From: Clostridiaceae bacterium
GTDB lineage: Bacteria > Bacillota > Clostridia > Oscillospirales > Acutalibacteraceae
NCBI GenBank assembly: GCA_016293225.1
Contig: JAEDEQ010000055.1
Coordinates: 1-11,618 of the forward strand
Direction of reading: 5' to 3'
DNA: 11,618 nt
Position numbers and translations under genes: made by a program. The first letter of the stretch is position 1, and each line of letters opens with the position of its first letter. The notes beneath the pieces were generated by a model. The model was not told the DNA's origin, did no database searches, and saw nothing but the letters and a program-made list of their open reading frames with translations. Below are positions 1-8,050 of this stretch, piece by piece.

Positions 1-368
1 AAAATATTCCGGAGAATGATCCGGTGTTTAAATTGGTTGAAATATGCGAGAAATTGGATTACAGTAAGCTTGAAAAAGAGTATGTGCGTGCATGGAGAAA
101 ACTGAATCCCGAAACCATGTTTATCATACTTGTTTATGCATATATGAGAAGACGGTATTCGTCAAGACAGTTTGTATACGGAAAAGGGAAACGCAAAACA
201 CAGCTTCAGAGGGATATTGACCTGCTTGTGTCGATGGGAGACAAAAGATACAGGTATCTCCAAACCTCAACTCATAAATCCCTTAACAAAAACTCAATGC
301 GAACTACTCTCCGCCCTGAGCATCTCCGATTACGACTTTTGTATGGGATAATCCCTTGCGGAATTTAG
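1..368 (+). pseudogene. Truncated IS1182-like transposase fragment
   Basis: The reading frame is open from the left edge (codons in phase with position 3) and runs through a GTG at 24 to a stop at 366-368, so the gene begins outside the window. The first ~50 codons read IPENDPVFKLVEICEKLDY and then LNPETMFIILVYAYMRRRYSSRQ. This matches the usual N-terminal helical domain (DUF772-type) of IS1182-family transposases, where a phrase like 'P.....L..YAY..G.YSSR' precedes the catalytic core. After SRQ the expected 'EKACK..I.F..LL' continuation is lost: the frame reads into lysine/arginine-rich sequence and stops after ~60 more codons, with none of the DDE catalytic region. A normal member has about 450-550 residues. 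I read it as a decayed remnant, broken by frameshift or deletion. A short helix-rich unrelated protein is the alternative. Confidence 0.6.
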
Positions 369-529
369 GCTTTATATTTTGATCAGTTGCAAAGGACATA
401 AACATTAATGTAGTATCATGTTAAACACATTTTTAAGGATGGCATTCTTTAAACTTTGGCATTTTATACATAAAAAGCGAAATAAGTTCAGAAAATATTT
501 ACAAACTTGATACATTCGATCAAATCATG
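369..529. other. AT-rich spacer, no gene seen
   Basis: About 160 bp between the transposase remnant and the CotH promoter. It has no convincing ORF, RNA gene or intrinsic terminator. It holds a pair of TGGCATT direct repeats 17 bp apart (440-446 and 457-463), a CATTAATG palindrome (403-410) and the inverted repeat listed separately at 507-523. I could not identify the terminal inverted repeat of an insertion sequence in it. Confidence 0.5.
507..523. promoter_or_regulatory. Inverted repeat upstream of the CotH promoter
   Basis: TTGAT-N7-ATCAA forms a 5-bp dyad ending 6 bp before the -35 hexamer at 530. Its position would suit an activator or operator site for the CotH/phosphodiesterase operon. 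The arms are short and AT-rich, so chance is a real alternative. Confidence 0.25.
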
Positions 530-558
530 TTGACCTGTCTTTCGGTTTATGGTATGAT
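530..558 (+). promoter_or_regulatory. Sigma-A promoter of the secreted two-gene operon
   Basis: The -35 is TTGACC (530-535) and the -10 is TATGAT (553-558), with exactly 17 bp between them; each hexamer has one mismatch to consensus. Transcription would begin near 565, giving a leader of only ~23 nt before the GTG start at 588. The -10 covers the TTG at 558, so that codon lies outside the transcript and cannot be the start of the downstream gene. Confidence 0.75.
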
Positions 559-575
559 TGAAAAAAATAATATTT

Positions 576-582
576 GAGGTGA
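576..582 (+). promoter_or_regulatory. Ribosome binding site that fixes a GTG start
   Basis: GAGGTGA matches seven bases of the anti-Shine-Dalgarno complement and lies 5 nt before GTG 588. The in-frame ATG at 600 would be 17 nt away, too far. GTG 588 is therefore the supported start of the CotH-family gene. Confidence 0.75.
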
Positions 583-587
583 GTACT

Positions 588-2600
588 GTGTCAAAAAAAA
601 TGAAATCAATCATTTCCGTTGTGCTTTCGCTCGTTTTCGCTCTTTCGTGCTTTGCCGTTACGGCATATGCCGGAGACGGAATTGAGTATCTTTCCCTTAA
701 CCCGCTTGTTAAGGGCGAAAGATATTGCATTGAGTGGGAAAAAAGTGATGCAGACGGAAAATACTATTTTTATCTTCCGACAGGAAGCGACCTTTCCTCG
801 GTTGAAACCAGGTTCCTTGCAAGCAGCGCGGTCTATGTCGGAGAAAAGAAGCTCGGCTACGGAAAAAAGACAGACGCCTTTGCCGGCGGCGGAGAGTTCA
901 CCGTTACCTGCGGCAGCAGCAGCTATCAGGTGGTTGTGCTTGAGTCCGAAAACATTCCCGCAATGTTTATTGAAACCGAGAGCGGTTCGCTTGAAGCCAT
1001 TCATGCCGATAAGTCGTACAAGGAGAAGGGCACCATTGCCGTTTTTGAGGACGGAAAGCTGACTGTTGACGCAAAGCTTTCCTCAATCAAAGGCCGCGGA
1101 AACTCAACCTGGGGTCTTCCCAAAAAGCCGTATAACATCAAGTTTGAAAAGAAGACGGATCTTTTCGGAATGGGCAAGGCGAAAAAATGGAGTCTTCTTG
1201 CCTCTTTCTATGACCCGTCGTTCCTCAGGAATACTTTCATTTTTGATCTTGCCGATGAAATAGGTCTTTTCTATTCCTCAAAGTCAAAGCACGTTGATCT
1301 TTATATCAACGGCGAATATCAGGGTAACTATCTTGTTTGCGAAAGCATTGAAGTCGGCGAGAGCCGCGTTGATATTACTGACCTTGACGGTCTTAACGAA
1401 GAAGCCAACAAAGATATCGACATTGAAAAAGTAGCCCTTGCAGGAGACAGAACCGGCTCTGAGGCAGGCTCTGTAAAGTATGCCGAAATTCCGAACGATC
1501 CCGCAGACATTTCGGGCGGCTATCTTTTAGAATTTGATTTCCTTGACAGATATGCTCCGGAAGTCAGCGGCTTTGTAACAAAGCTCGGTCAGCCTGTGGT
1601 TCTCAAAAGCCCGGAGTACGCTTCAAAGGCGCAGGTTGAATACATAAGCTCTCTCTGGCAGGAAATTGAGGACGCAATCTATTCCGAAAACGGAACCAAC
1701 GCCCTCGGAAAGCATTATACTGATTATATCGACATTGATTCGTTTGCAAAAATGTACATTATTGAAGAACTTTCAATGGATATCGACGCAGGTATTTCAA
1801 GCTGCTATTTCTTCAAGGACGCAAATTCGGACAAGCTTGTTGCTTCTCCGGTTTGGGATTTTGACCTTTCGCTCGGCTCGGCAGACTTCAGCCGTAACGG
1901 CGTTTCGTTGCTCGATCCTACCAAGTGGTTTGCTGGCATTTTGTCTGTTCCGGGAAGCAGCACGCCTACAGGCAAAGCTTTTGAGACCATTTTTGCAAAA
2001 CTCTGCAAGCACAGTGACTTCATGGAAACCGTCAGGAGAGTCTGGAAGGAGAATGTTCTCCCGAACCTCGGCGAGCAGAAAATTGCCTCTCTCAGAAGCC
2101 TTGCTTCGTCAATAAATGCTTCGGCAACAATGGATAACTATTTCTGGCGCCGCAAGCTTGACAGCAGCTATGAGACTGTCTCCGGCGCTTTCAACAGCCA
2201 AGCCGAAAGCCTTTTCAAATTCATTGAAGACCGTACCGCTTCGCTTTCAAAAGGCTTCGGTGATGACGCCGCATTGCTTTTCTATGACGCAAACGGCGGT
2301 TCCGGCATAACCTCAAACGATATGATCGCTTCTGCAGGTGAAAAGATTAAGCTTAAAAACAGCGCCTTTGATGCTCCCAGCGTCTCCTACATCTTCAACG
2401 GCTGGAACACAGAAAAGGACGGCAGCGGCAAGGCATATAAGGCCGGCGAGGAAATTACGCCGGAGGGCAGCAGCACCGTGCTTTACGCCCAGTGGAAGAA
2501 GGTTGGCTTCATTGCCGGTAACTTCTACAGATTCATTGAAATGGTAAAGCTTATTTTTGCACGCTTCAAAGTCCTCATCGGCGGCTTGTTCGTTAAATAA
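588..2600 (+). CDS. Secreted CotH-family kinase with InlB-type repeat
   Basis: 670 residues from GTG 588, chosen because of the GAGGTGA site 5 nt upstream. Residues 1-28 form a signal peptide (basic start, hydrophobic core, cleavage after AYA). The central part, roughly residues 100-540, is a CotH kinase domain: RGNSTW (170-175) followed by KKPYNIKF, a WSLL.....PS.LRN stretch, YINGEYQGNY, and the late metal-binding-like VWDFD (422-426). CotH proteins are atypical protein kinases; the Bacillus founder phosphorylates spore-coat proteins and secreted homologues are widespread. Residues 563-638 (FYDANGG ... GWNTEKDG ... LYAQWKK) are an InlB B-type/Listeria-Bacteroides repeat, common in surface proteins. 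The protein ends in an aromatic/basic tail (647-670) shared with the next gene product. No LPXTG or SLH module is present. The 78-nt gap to the next gene has no terminator, so the two are probably co-transcribed. The family call is firm; the substrate is unknown, and a spore role is not implied. Confidence 0.88.
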   Translation: MSKKMKSIISVVLSLVFALSCFAVTAYAGDGIEYLSLNPLVKGERYCIEWEKSDADGKYYFYLPTGSDLSSVETRFLASSAVYVGEKKLGYGKKTDAFAGGGEFTVTCGSSSYQVVVLESENIPAMFIETESGSLEAIHADKSYKEKGTIAVFEDGKLTVDAKLSSIKGRGNSTWGLPKKPYNIKFEKKTDLFGMGKAKKWSLLASFYDPSFLRNTFIFDLADEIGLFYSSKSKHVDLYINGEYQGNYLVCESIEVGESRVDITDLDGLNEEANKDIDIEKVALAGDRTGSEAGSVKYAEIPNDPADISGGYLLEFDFLDRYAPEVSGFVTKLGQPVVLKSPEYASKAQVEYISSLWQEIEDAIYSENGTNALGKHYTDYIDIDSFAKMYIIEELSMDIDAGISSCYFFKDANSDKLVASPVWDFDLSLGSADFSRNGVSLLDPTKWFAGILSVPGSSTPTGKAFETIFAKLCKHSDFMETVRRVWKENVLPNLGEQKIASLRSLASSINASATMDNYFWRRKLDSSYETVSGAFNSQAESLFKFIEDRTASLSKGFGDDAALLFYDANGGSGITSNDMIASAGEKIKLKNSAFDAPSVSYIFNGWNTEKDGSGKAYKAGEEITPEGSSTVLYAQWKKVGFIAGNFYRFIEMVKLIFARFKVLIGGLFVK

Positions 2601-2678
2601 TAACCCTTGGTTGATTTTGTCTTAAATGCCGGAATGGCAAATTATAAAATGTATGTTCAGAAAGGAATGTGGCAAAAA

Positions 2679-5600
2679 ATGAAAAACAGAACCTTTAAAA
2701 AGGTCATTGCTTCGTTTTTGTGTGCGTTGCTTATCTTCTCAAGCGTTGCAGTCGGCGCTTCGGCGATAGACTTCACCGCTCCGAGCGATATGTATCTCAT
2801 CTCTAAGACGGAAAGCAAGATAGCTCCGGGCATAACGGAAAACAAAATTGTTACCAACGGCGAGGACGGCGACAGTCAGGTTATGGGCTACGCTGTTCAG
2901 GTTGACATGAGTAACAAGACAGCCGGTTTTGCTGTCGGCTATAACGATTATGACGGAACAAATTGGAAAATGCAGACCGTCAGAAAGCAGGCGGCAGCAA
3001 TCGAAAAGAAGCGCGGCGTTAATGTTGTTGCTGCTTTTAATGCTGACATCTTTAATATGCAGACAGGAGAGCCGGCGGGCTGCCTTGTGATGAACGGAAT
3101 TACCTATAAAGCCGGTATCGAACGTCCGTATTTTGCAATTATGAAAGACGGAACGGCAAAGATTGGCTCAAAAATGACTCAGGATATCCTCGACAACTGC
3201 ACTGAGGCTGTTTCCGGTTTCTTCACCCTTGTTGAAAACGGACAGAGAACCCCGGAGGGAATGGCTGACGATGAGCGTTATCCCAAGACCGCAGTTGGTA
3301 TTAAGGCTGACGGCAGCGTTATCATGTATGTTGCCGACGGACGTAACTATCCCGTTTCGGTAGGTCTCAGCAACAAAGATCTGACAAGCATAATGCTCGG
3401 CTTCGGCTGCGTTGACGTTCTTAACCTTGACGGCGGCGGTTCGGTTACCTATGCCGCAAAATATGAAGGCAGTTCTACTCTTGAAATTGCCAATAACCCC
3501 TCCGACGGCGTTGAAAGAAATGTTTCTTCATCACTCTTTATTCTTTCAAGCGCAAAACCGACCGGAGAATTTGACCACGCTTCAATGCTTCCTAATAACG
3601 AGCTTTATACTCCCGAATCAACCGTTCAGTTCTCAGCAAAGGGCGTTGACTCTGCAGGTGCAGCGGCTAATCTTCCTGCTGACGGAACTTTCGCTCTCGC
3701 TGCTGAAAGCGCTGATCTCGGCACCATTACCGAGGACGGTCTTTTCACCTCAAACGGAACTGCCGGAAAGGTTACCGTTAATTATGTTTCCGGCGGCGTT
3801 GTTTGCGGCTCAACAAGCATTTCGATTGTTGTTCCCGATACTCTTTATATTCCCAGCAATGAGATTTCTCTCGGTTTTGAAGAAACAACCGACTTTGGTA
3901 TTGTTGCAAAGTATCAGGGCAGAACTGTTGCCATGAAAGGCGGCGACCTCAACTGGAGCATTGCCGACCTTGAGGGCAATGACCTTGGCGAAACCGCCGG
4001 AACTTTCAGCGGACTTACTTTCACAACTCTTGACGGTATAACAATCAATGCGAATGTTACCGCAACTCTTAAATATAACGAAGAAGTAAAAACAACTGTT
4101 AAGGCAATTATCGGTGCCTTGCCTGTTGTTATGTATGACTTTGAATATACCACCGATAAGCAAGAGGCTGAAAACAGTGAGGGCGCTCTCAAGTATATTC
4201 CGTCCTACAAATTGCCGCGTTTTGATCGTTCTATCGGAACATCAAGTCCACAGCAGGCGGCAGAGTTTTATGAGCAAGGTTATCCGCTTTATTGCTGGCC
4301 AAACGCTTCGCTCACCGACCAGGATTCAATGAAAGCAACTATTGTTTCAAAAGATGACGGCGAACCTGTTCGTTTCGGAAACAAGTCGCTTCGGATTGAT
4401 TATGACTATTCATCGTATAACGGTTCTTCAAACTCAAACAACTATCTTCGTGTAACGAGCCCGACCTATTCCTTTGATGGCTCGCCAACAGCGATCGGTT
4501 GTTGGATATATGTTCCCGAAGGAACTTCGAACTTTGTTCTTTATCTCAACTGCTCAAATAAAGACGGCGATTTGAGTTATATGCCGGTTACAAGAATGAT
4601 TGATCCTGATACGGGTGATGAGGTTTACACAGGCATCGACTGGACAGGCTGGAAATATGTTGAGTTTGACCTTATGAATACCAAGCTTGCAGCAGGAGCG
4701 GGCAGCGCAAATGCTCCGTTCGGCTTCTATCAGGGCTGCGGTGTGTTCTGGATTTCGTTCCAGTCCGGTAAGGGATACGGTGACAGAACTGCTTCCAAGA
4801 TTTATCTTGATAACATTCAGCTTATCTACGGTGCAAATGTTGACGATACCGTAAACCCGGAAATTCTTTCCATGTATTCGCTTAACACAAAAATTGAAGA
4901 CGGAAAGACTGTCTTTGATAAGGCGACGAATACTTTTTCCGCAACTTTCAAGGACGATGACGGAAAGTATGCAAGCGGAATTGACAAATCCGAAGTAAAA
5001 ATGTATATCGACGGCATTGATGAGACTGAAAACTGCACGATTGTTGAAACCGACGGTCAAATTCATCTTTATGACAAAACTCTTTCCGACGGCATCCACA
5101 GTATGACCGTATCTGTTGCCGATAAGTTCGGCAACAAAACCGAGGAGACCAGATATTTCTACGTTGATGCAAAGCAGGAAAAGACGGAGGTAGCTTTCTC
5201 CGCTCTGGGTAATCCTGTTCTCGGTGAAGACTATGTTCTTGAAATTAAGGCTAATGATTCAAATGTTCAGTCTGCTGACATTCAGCTCAAAATTCTCTCC
5301 TACTTCGTTAAGTATTGGAATAACTACAGAGTTGAAGCCGGCGAAAACTATGCTTTGAACGGCAGTGCGACCTATGATTCAAAGGAGAACGTTATTGGCT
5401 TTAAGGTCGAAAAGAATGCCGACGCCACTTCTGAAGACAACACTATCGCAAAGGTTATTATTTCAATTCCCACCAACGTTCCCGAAGGACTTGAAGCAAC
5501 CTACAGGATTACCAAAGGAGCTCTTGTTTTTGCCGACGGTTCAAAAGGCTCGTTCTCAGGCAAGTTAACCGCTACCTGCGTTTCACCGTTTAATGTTAAA

Positions 5601-7946
5601 ATTGAGACTATGGTGGTTGGCACCGCAGGTGGAAATATTGTTGTTACCGATGCTGACGGCAACCCTGTTGAGGGAGCAAATATTTATACCGATGCAAACG
5701 AGCTTCTCGGTGTTACCGACGCACAGGGAAATGTATTTACAGATAAATACATCGATTCTGTCAAAAAGATCAGTGTTTATGCCGAAAAAGACGGACACCT
5801 TTCGTTCCTGACAAACGGTCAGAGTTTTCTTGCCGGAGGAAGTGAAGACGGATATCCGACCTTTGTAAAACTCAATGCAACCAAGACCCCGAGCGTTGCT
5901 CAGAGCATTTCGTGGATGGCTTCTCCTGTTGCGAGCGCCGAAAAGTCCGTAGCTCTCTATGCCGAAAAGGCTGATTACGATGCTAACGGTGAGGCAGCGT
6001 TCAAGACAGCTGAGGGCAAGAGCAGACTTATTGAAATGTCAAGTTCCGCAATGCTTGAAACCAACTATGCAGTAAGGGTTAATACTATCAATATCAACGG
6101 GCTCAAAGCCGACACCGAATATGTATACAAAGTTGGTGACGGCGAAAAGATGTCAGAGGTAAAATCGTTTGAAACCACAAGGCTTGGCAGAGGAGTCAAC
6201 TTCTTTGTTATCGGCGATACTCAGGCAACGAATACCTCCAACACTGACGAGATTACTAAGATTCTCAGCGAAAGCGGCGTCAAGTATGACTTCGGAATTC
6301 AGACCGGCGATGCGGTAGACAACGGCGGCAACTACACCATGTGGGCAAACATTGCAAAGGTATTCAGCGGTGACTTCCTGGGCAATCAGGACCTTATTCA
6401 GGTTCTTGGCAACCATGAGTATTACGGCGATACGACCGCAACGGCAGCTAATGCATATTTTAACCTTTCCGATGACGATGCTGCTCCCGATTATTACTCA
6501 ACTCAGTACGGAAATGTTTATATTGCAGTAATTAACTACGGAACCGCCCAATATGACAAGGCTATTGAATGGGTCAGAGAAGACGCTTCAAAGAGCGATG
6601 CAACCTGGAAGATTCTTACTCTCCATCAGCCGCCTTATTATACCAATCCCTCAGGTAATGAAGAAGGACAGGCCGGCAAGCTCAGAAAGCTTGCAGATGA
6701 CGTAGGCTTTGACTTTGTCTTTTCCGGTCATGATCACTCCTACGCAAGAACTGCCGCTCTTAAGAACGGTGAGCTTAACGAGGACGGAACCGTATATTAC
6801 ATCTGCGGTTCAACCGGTGAAAAGTCATATGAAATTGTCAACAACAAAGATTTCCACTTTGAAATGCTTGATGGTGGATACAACGCAACTTATATTACCG
6901 CACAGGCAACAGATAAGAAGCTTGAAATCACCACATATGATTACGATGGAACTCAGCCTGTTGTTATCGACACCTACACCAAACTCAAGAAGAGCGACTG
7001 TGTAAATAAAGGTCATACCGCGCTTTATGATGACGGCGATATGTATTGCTCGGTCTGCGGTTATCCGATTGACACAGAGACTTACACCGGCTTTGCCCGC
7101 GATGTTGAAACCGGAAGAAATATGTACTTCCTCAACGGCACAAAGAAGACCGGCTGGTTCCCGATAGGAAATGACGCATATTACTTTGATGAGAACGGCC
7201 TCGGTCTTGTCGGCGAGCACACCATCGGTCAGGTCAAGGGTACATACCGCTTTGATAACGACGGCCGTCAGATTGGCGCAGTGTTTGAAAAGTTTGACGG
7301 CGGCGTAAGAGCGTTCCGCGGTTCAAACACAACCGTTCTTGTCGGTTGGCATGAGATTGAGGGCAACCTCTATTACTTCTCAAGATCAAACGGTGCAATG
7401 AGAACCGGCAGGGCAACGGTTACCGTCAGAACCGGTCAGAAGCTTGACTATGTCTTCTCAAAGGACGGAAAGCTTTTGCGCGGTGCGTTCTATGAAACCG
7501 ATGAAGGCACGGTTTATTACTGGGGTGCCGAAATGGTCAGCGGCTGGCAGGAAATCGAAGGAAAGACATATTACTTCGATCCGCAGACCCACATTATGGC
7601 TGACGATACTACCGAGATAGAAGGAAAGCTTTATGCGTTCAATCAGGAGGGCGTTCTTGTTCATGAGGGCGCTCACGAGTGGGTTGGCAAGATAGCTGTT
7701 ATCAAGCCGAACTGCACCGTTGACGGTCAGGACAGATACACCTGTTCTGTCTGCGGTTCAAATAAGTTTGAAACCGTTAAGGCAACAGGTCACGTTGACA
7801 ACAACGGCGACGGAATCTGCGATGAATGCCACTTCAAGATGGACTTCAATTCTTCAACGAACAACTTCCTCTATCGTTTCTTCCAGAGAATCCTCTTCAT
7901 TTTCAGACTTATAGGTCAGAAAATCAAGGGCATCTTCAACAGATAA
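2679..7946 (+). CDS. Secreted phosphodiester glycosidase-metallophosphatase
   Basis: 1755 residues from ATG 2679. This start gives a clean signal peptide (1-29, cleavage after ASA); AAAGGA lies 12 nt upstream, so in-frame ATG 2667 or 2649 cannot be excluded. Domains in order: NAGPA-type phosphodiester glycosidase (~69-293: FNADIFN 120-126, NLDGGGS 249-255, SDGVERN 275-281), which in this family releases a sugar held through a phosphodiester; Ig-like beta modules (~300-482); a carbohydrate-binding-like sandwich (~484-722); an Ig-like module (~727-833); a tentative cohesin-like module (~835-970); a carboxypeptidase-regulatory-like module (~975-1044); and an Fn3-like lead (~1071-1172) to a purple-acid-phosphatase-like metallophosphatase (~1174-1375: GDTQ with D1180, GD 1210-1211, GNHE 1244-1247, H1316, GHDHSYAR 1350-1357). 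The C-terminus has GW...YYF wall-binding-like repeats (GW at 1492, 1556, 1622) flanked by CSVCG motifs (1457-1461, 1689-1693), then an aromatic/basic tail (1732-1755). It is probably wall- or surface-bound. Catalytic domains are confident; the middle modules are less so. Confidence 0.88.
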   Translation: MKNRTFKKVIASFLCALLIFSSVAVGASAIDFTAPSDMYLISKTESKIAPGITENKIVTNGEDGDSQVMGYAVQVDMSNKTAGFAVGYNDYDGTNWKMQTVRKQAAAIEKKRGVNVVAAFNADIFNMQTGEPAGCLVMNGITYKAGIERPYFAIMKDGTAKIGSKMTQDILDNCTEAVSGFFTLVENGQRTPEGMADDERYPKTAVGIKADGSVIMYVADGRNYPVSVGLSNKDLTSIMLGFGCVDVLNLDGGGSVTYAAKYEGSSTLEIANNPSDGVERNVSSSLFILSSAKPTGEFDHASMLPNNELYTPESTVQFSAKGVDSAGAAANLPADGTFALAAESADLGTITEDGLFTSNGTAGKVTVNYVSGGVVCGSTSISIVVPDTLYIPSNEISLGFEETTDFGIVAKYQGRTVAMKGGDLNWSIADLEGNDLGETAGTFSGLTFTTLDGITINANVTATLKYNEEVKTTVKAIIGALPVVMYDFEYTTDKQEAENSEGALKYIPSYKLPRFDRSIGTSSPQQAAEFYEQGYPLYCWPNASLTDQDSMKATIVSKDDGEPVRFGNKSLRIDYDYSSYNGSSNSNNYLRVTSPTYSFDGSPTAIGCWIYVPEGTSNFVLYLNCSNKDGDLSYMPVTRMIDPDTGDEVYTGIDWTGWKYVEFDLMNTKLAAGAGSANAPFGFYQGCGVFWISFQSGKGYGDRTASKIYLDNIQLIYGANVDDTVNPEILSMYSLNTKIEDGKTVFDKATNTFSATFKDDDGKYASGIDKSEVKMYIDGIDETENCTIVETDGQIHLYDKTLSDGIHSMTVSVADKFGNKTEETRYFYVDAKQEKTEVAFSALGNPVLGEDYVLEIKANDSNVQSADIQLKILSYFVKYWNNYRVEAGENYALNGSATYDSKENVIGFKVEKNADATSEDNTIAKVIISIPTNVPEGLEATYRITKGALVFADGSKGSFSGKLTATCVSPFNVKIETMVVGTAGGNIVVTDADGNPVEGANIYTDANELLGVTDAQGNVFTDKYIDSVKKISVYAEKDGHLSFLTNGQSFLAGGSEDGYPTFVKLNATKTPSVAQSISWMASPVASAEKSVALYAEKADYDANGEAAFKTAEGKSRLIEMSSSAMLETNYAVRVNTININGLKADTEYVYKVGDGEKMSEVKSFETTRLGRGVNFFVIGDTQATNTSNTDEITKILSESGVKYDFGIQTGDAVDNGGNYTMWANIAKVFSGDFLGNQDLIQVLGNHEYYGDTTATAANAYFNLSDDDAAPDYYSTQYGNVYIAVINYGTAQYDKAIEWVREDASKSDATWKILTLHQPPYYTNPSGNEEGQAGKLRKLADDVGFDFVFSGHDHSYARTAALKNGELNEDGTVYYICGSTGEKSYEIVNNKDFHFEMLDGGYNATYITAQATDKKLEITTYDYDGTQPVVIDTYTKLKKSDCVNKGHTALYDDGDMYCSVCGYPIDTETYTGFARDVETGRNMYFLNGTKKTGWFPIGNDAYYFDENGLGLVGEHTIGQVKGTYRFDNDGRQIGAVFEKFDGGVRAFRGSNTTVLVGWHEIEGNLYYFSRSNGAMRTGRATVTVRTGQKLDYVFSKDGKLLRGAFYETDEGTVYYWGAEMVSGWQEIEGKTYYFDPQTHIMADDTTEIEGKLYAFNQEGVLVHEGAHEWVGKIAVIKPNCTVDGQDRYTCSVCGSNKFETVKATGHVDNNGDGICDECHFKMDFNSSTNNFLYRFFQRILFIFRLIGQKIKGIFNR

Positions 7947-7955
7947 AAGGGTATA

Positions 7956-7992
7956 AAAAAACCGCTCCGCGCATTTTGCGGGGCGGTTTTTT
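7956..7992 (+). terminator. Intrinsic terminator after the secreted operon
   Basis: AAAAAACCGCTCCGC (7956-7970) pairs with GCGGGGCGGTTTTTT (7978-7992) in a 15-bp stem with one G-U pair and a 7-nt loop (GCATTTT). The T run forms the U-tract. It lies 9 nt after the stop of the large enzyme and closes that operon. The A-run on the left arm means it could also stop transcription from the opposite strand. Confidence 0.93.
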
Positions 7993-8050
7993 CGTGGCAC
8001 AAAGAAAGTGCTGCAAGAAGAGCGGCGCGGAAACAAAATCGTAAAATACA

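Noticed and set aside
440..463. TGGCATT repeats resembling a sigma-54 -24 element
   Set aside because: No GC-containing -12 element lies at the required spacing after either copy, and a good sigma-A promoter is present downstream.
558..587. Earlier TTG start for the CotH gene
   Set aside because: The TTG overlaps the -10 hexamer, so it would not be in the transcript, and it adds residues before a clean signal peptide. GTG 588 has the GAGGTGA site.
639..650. Possible lipobox (ALSC) in the CotH signal peptide
   Set aside because: The -3 position is Ala rather than Leu and the hydrophobic core continues past the Cys to a good AYA cleavage site, so signal peptidase I is more likely.
774..785. 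LPTG string in the CotH protein
   Set aside because: It lies at residues 63-66, far from the C-terminus, lacks the fifth residue pattern of LPXTG, and has no following hydrophobic segment and basic tail.
2627..2639. Small hairpin TGCC-N5-GGCA between the two secreted-protein genes
   Set aside because: The stem is only 4 bp with no T run, so it cannot act as a terminator; too weak to list.
2607..2678. Earlier TTG start for the large enzyme
   Set aside because: No ribosome binding site precedes it, and the added residues would bury the signal peptide; ATG 2679 gives a canonical one.
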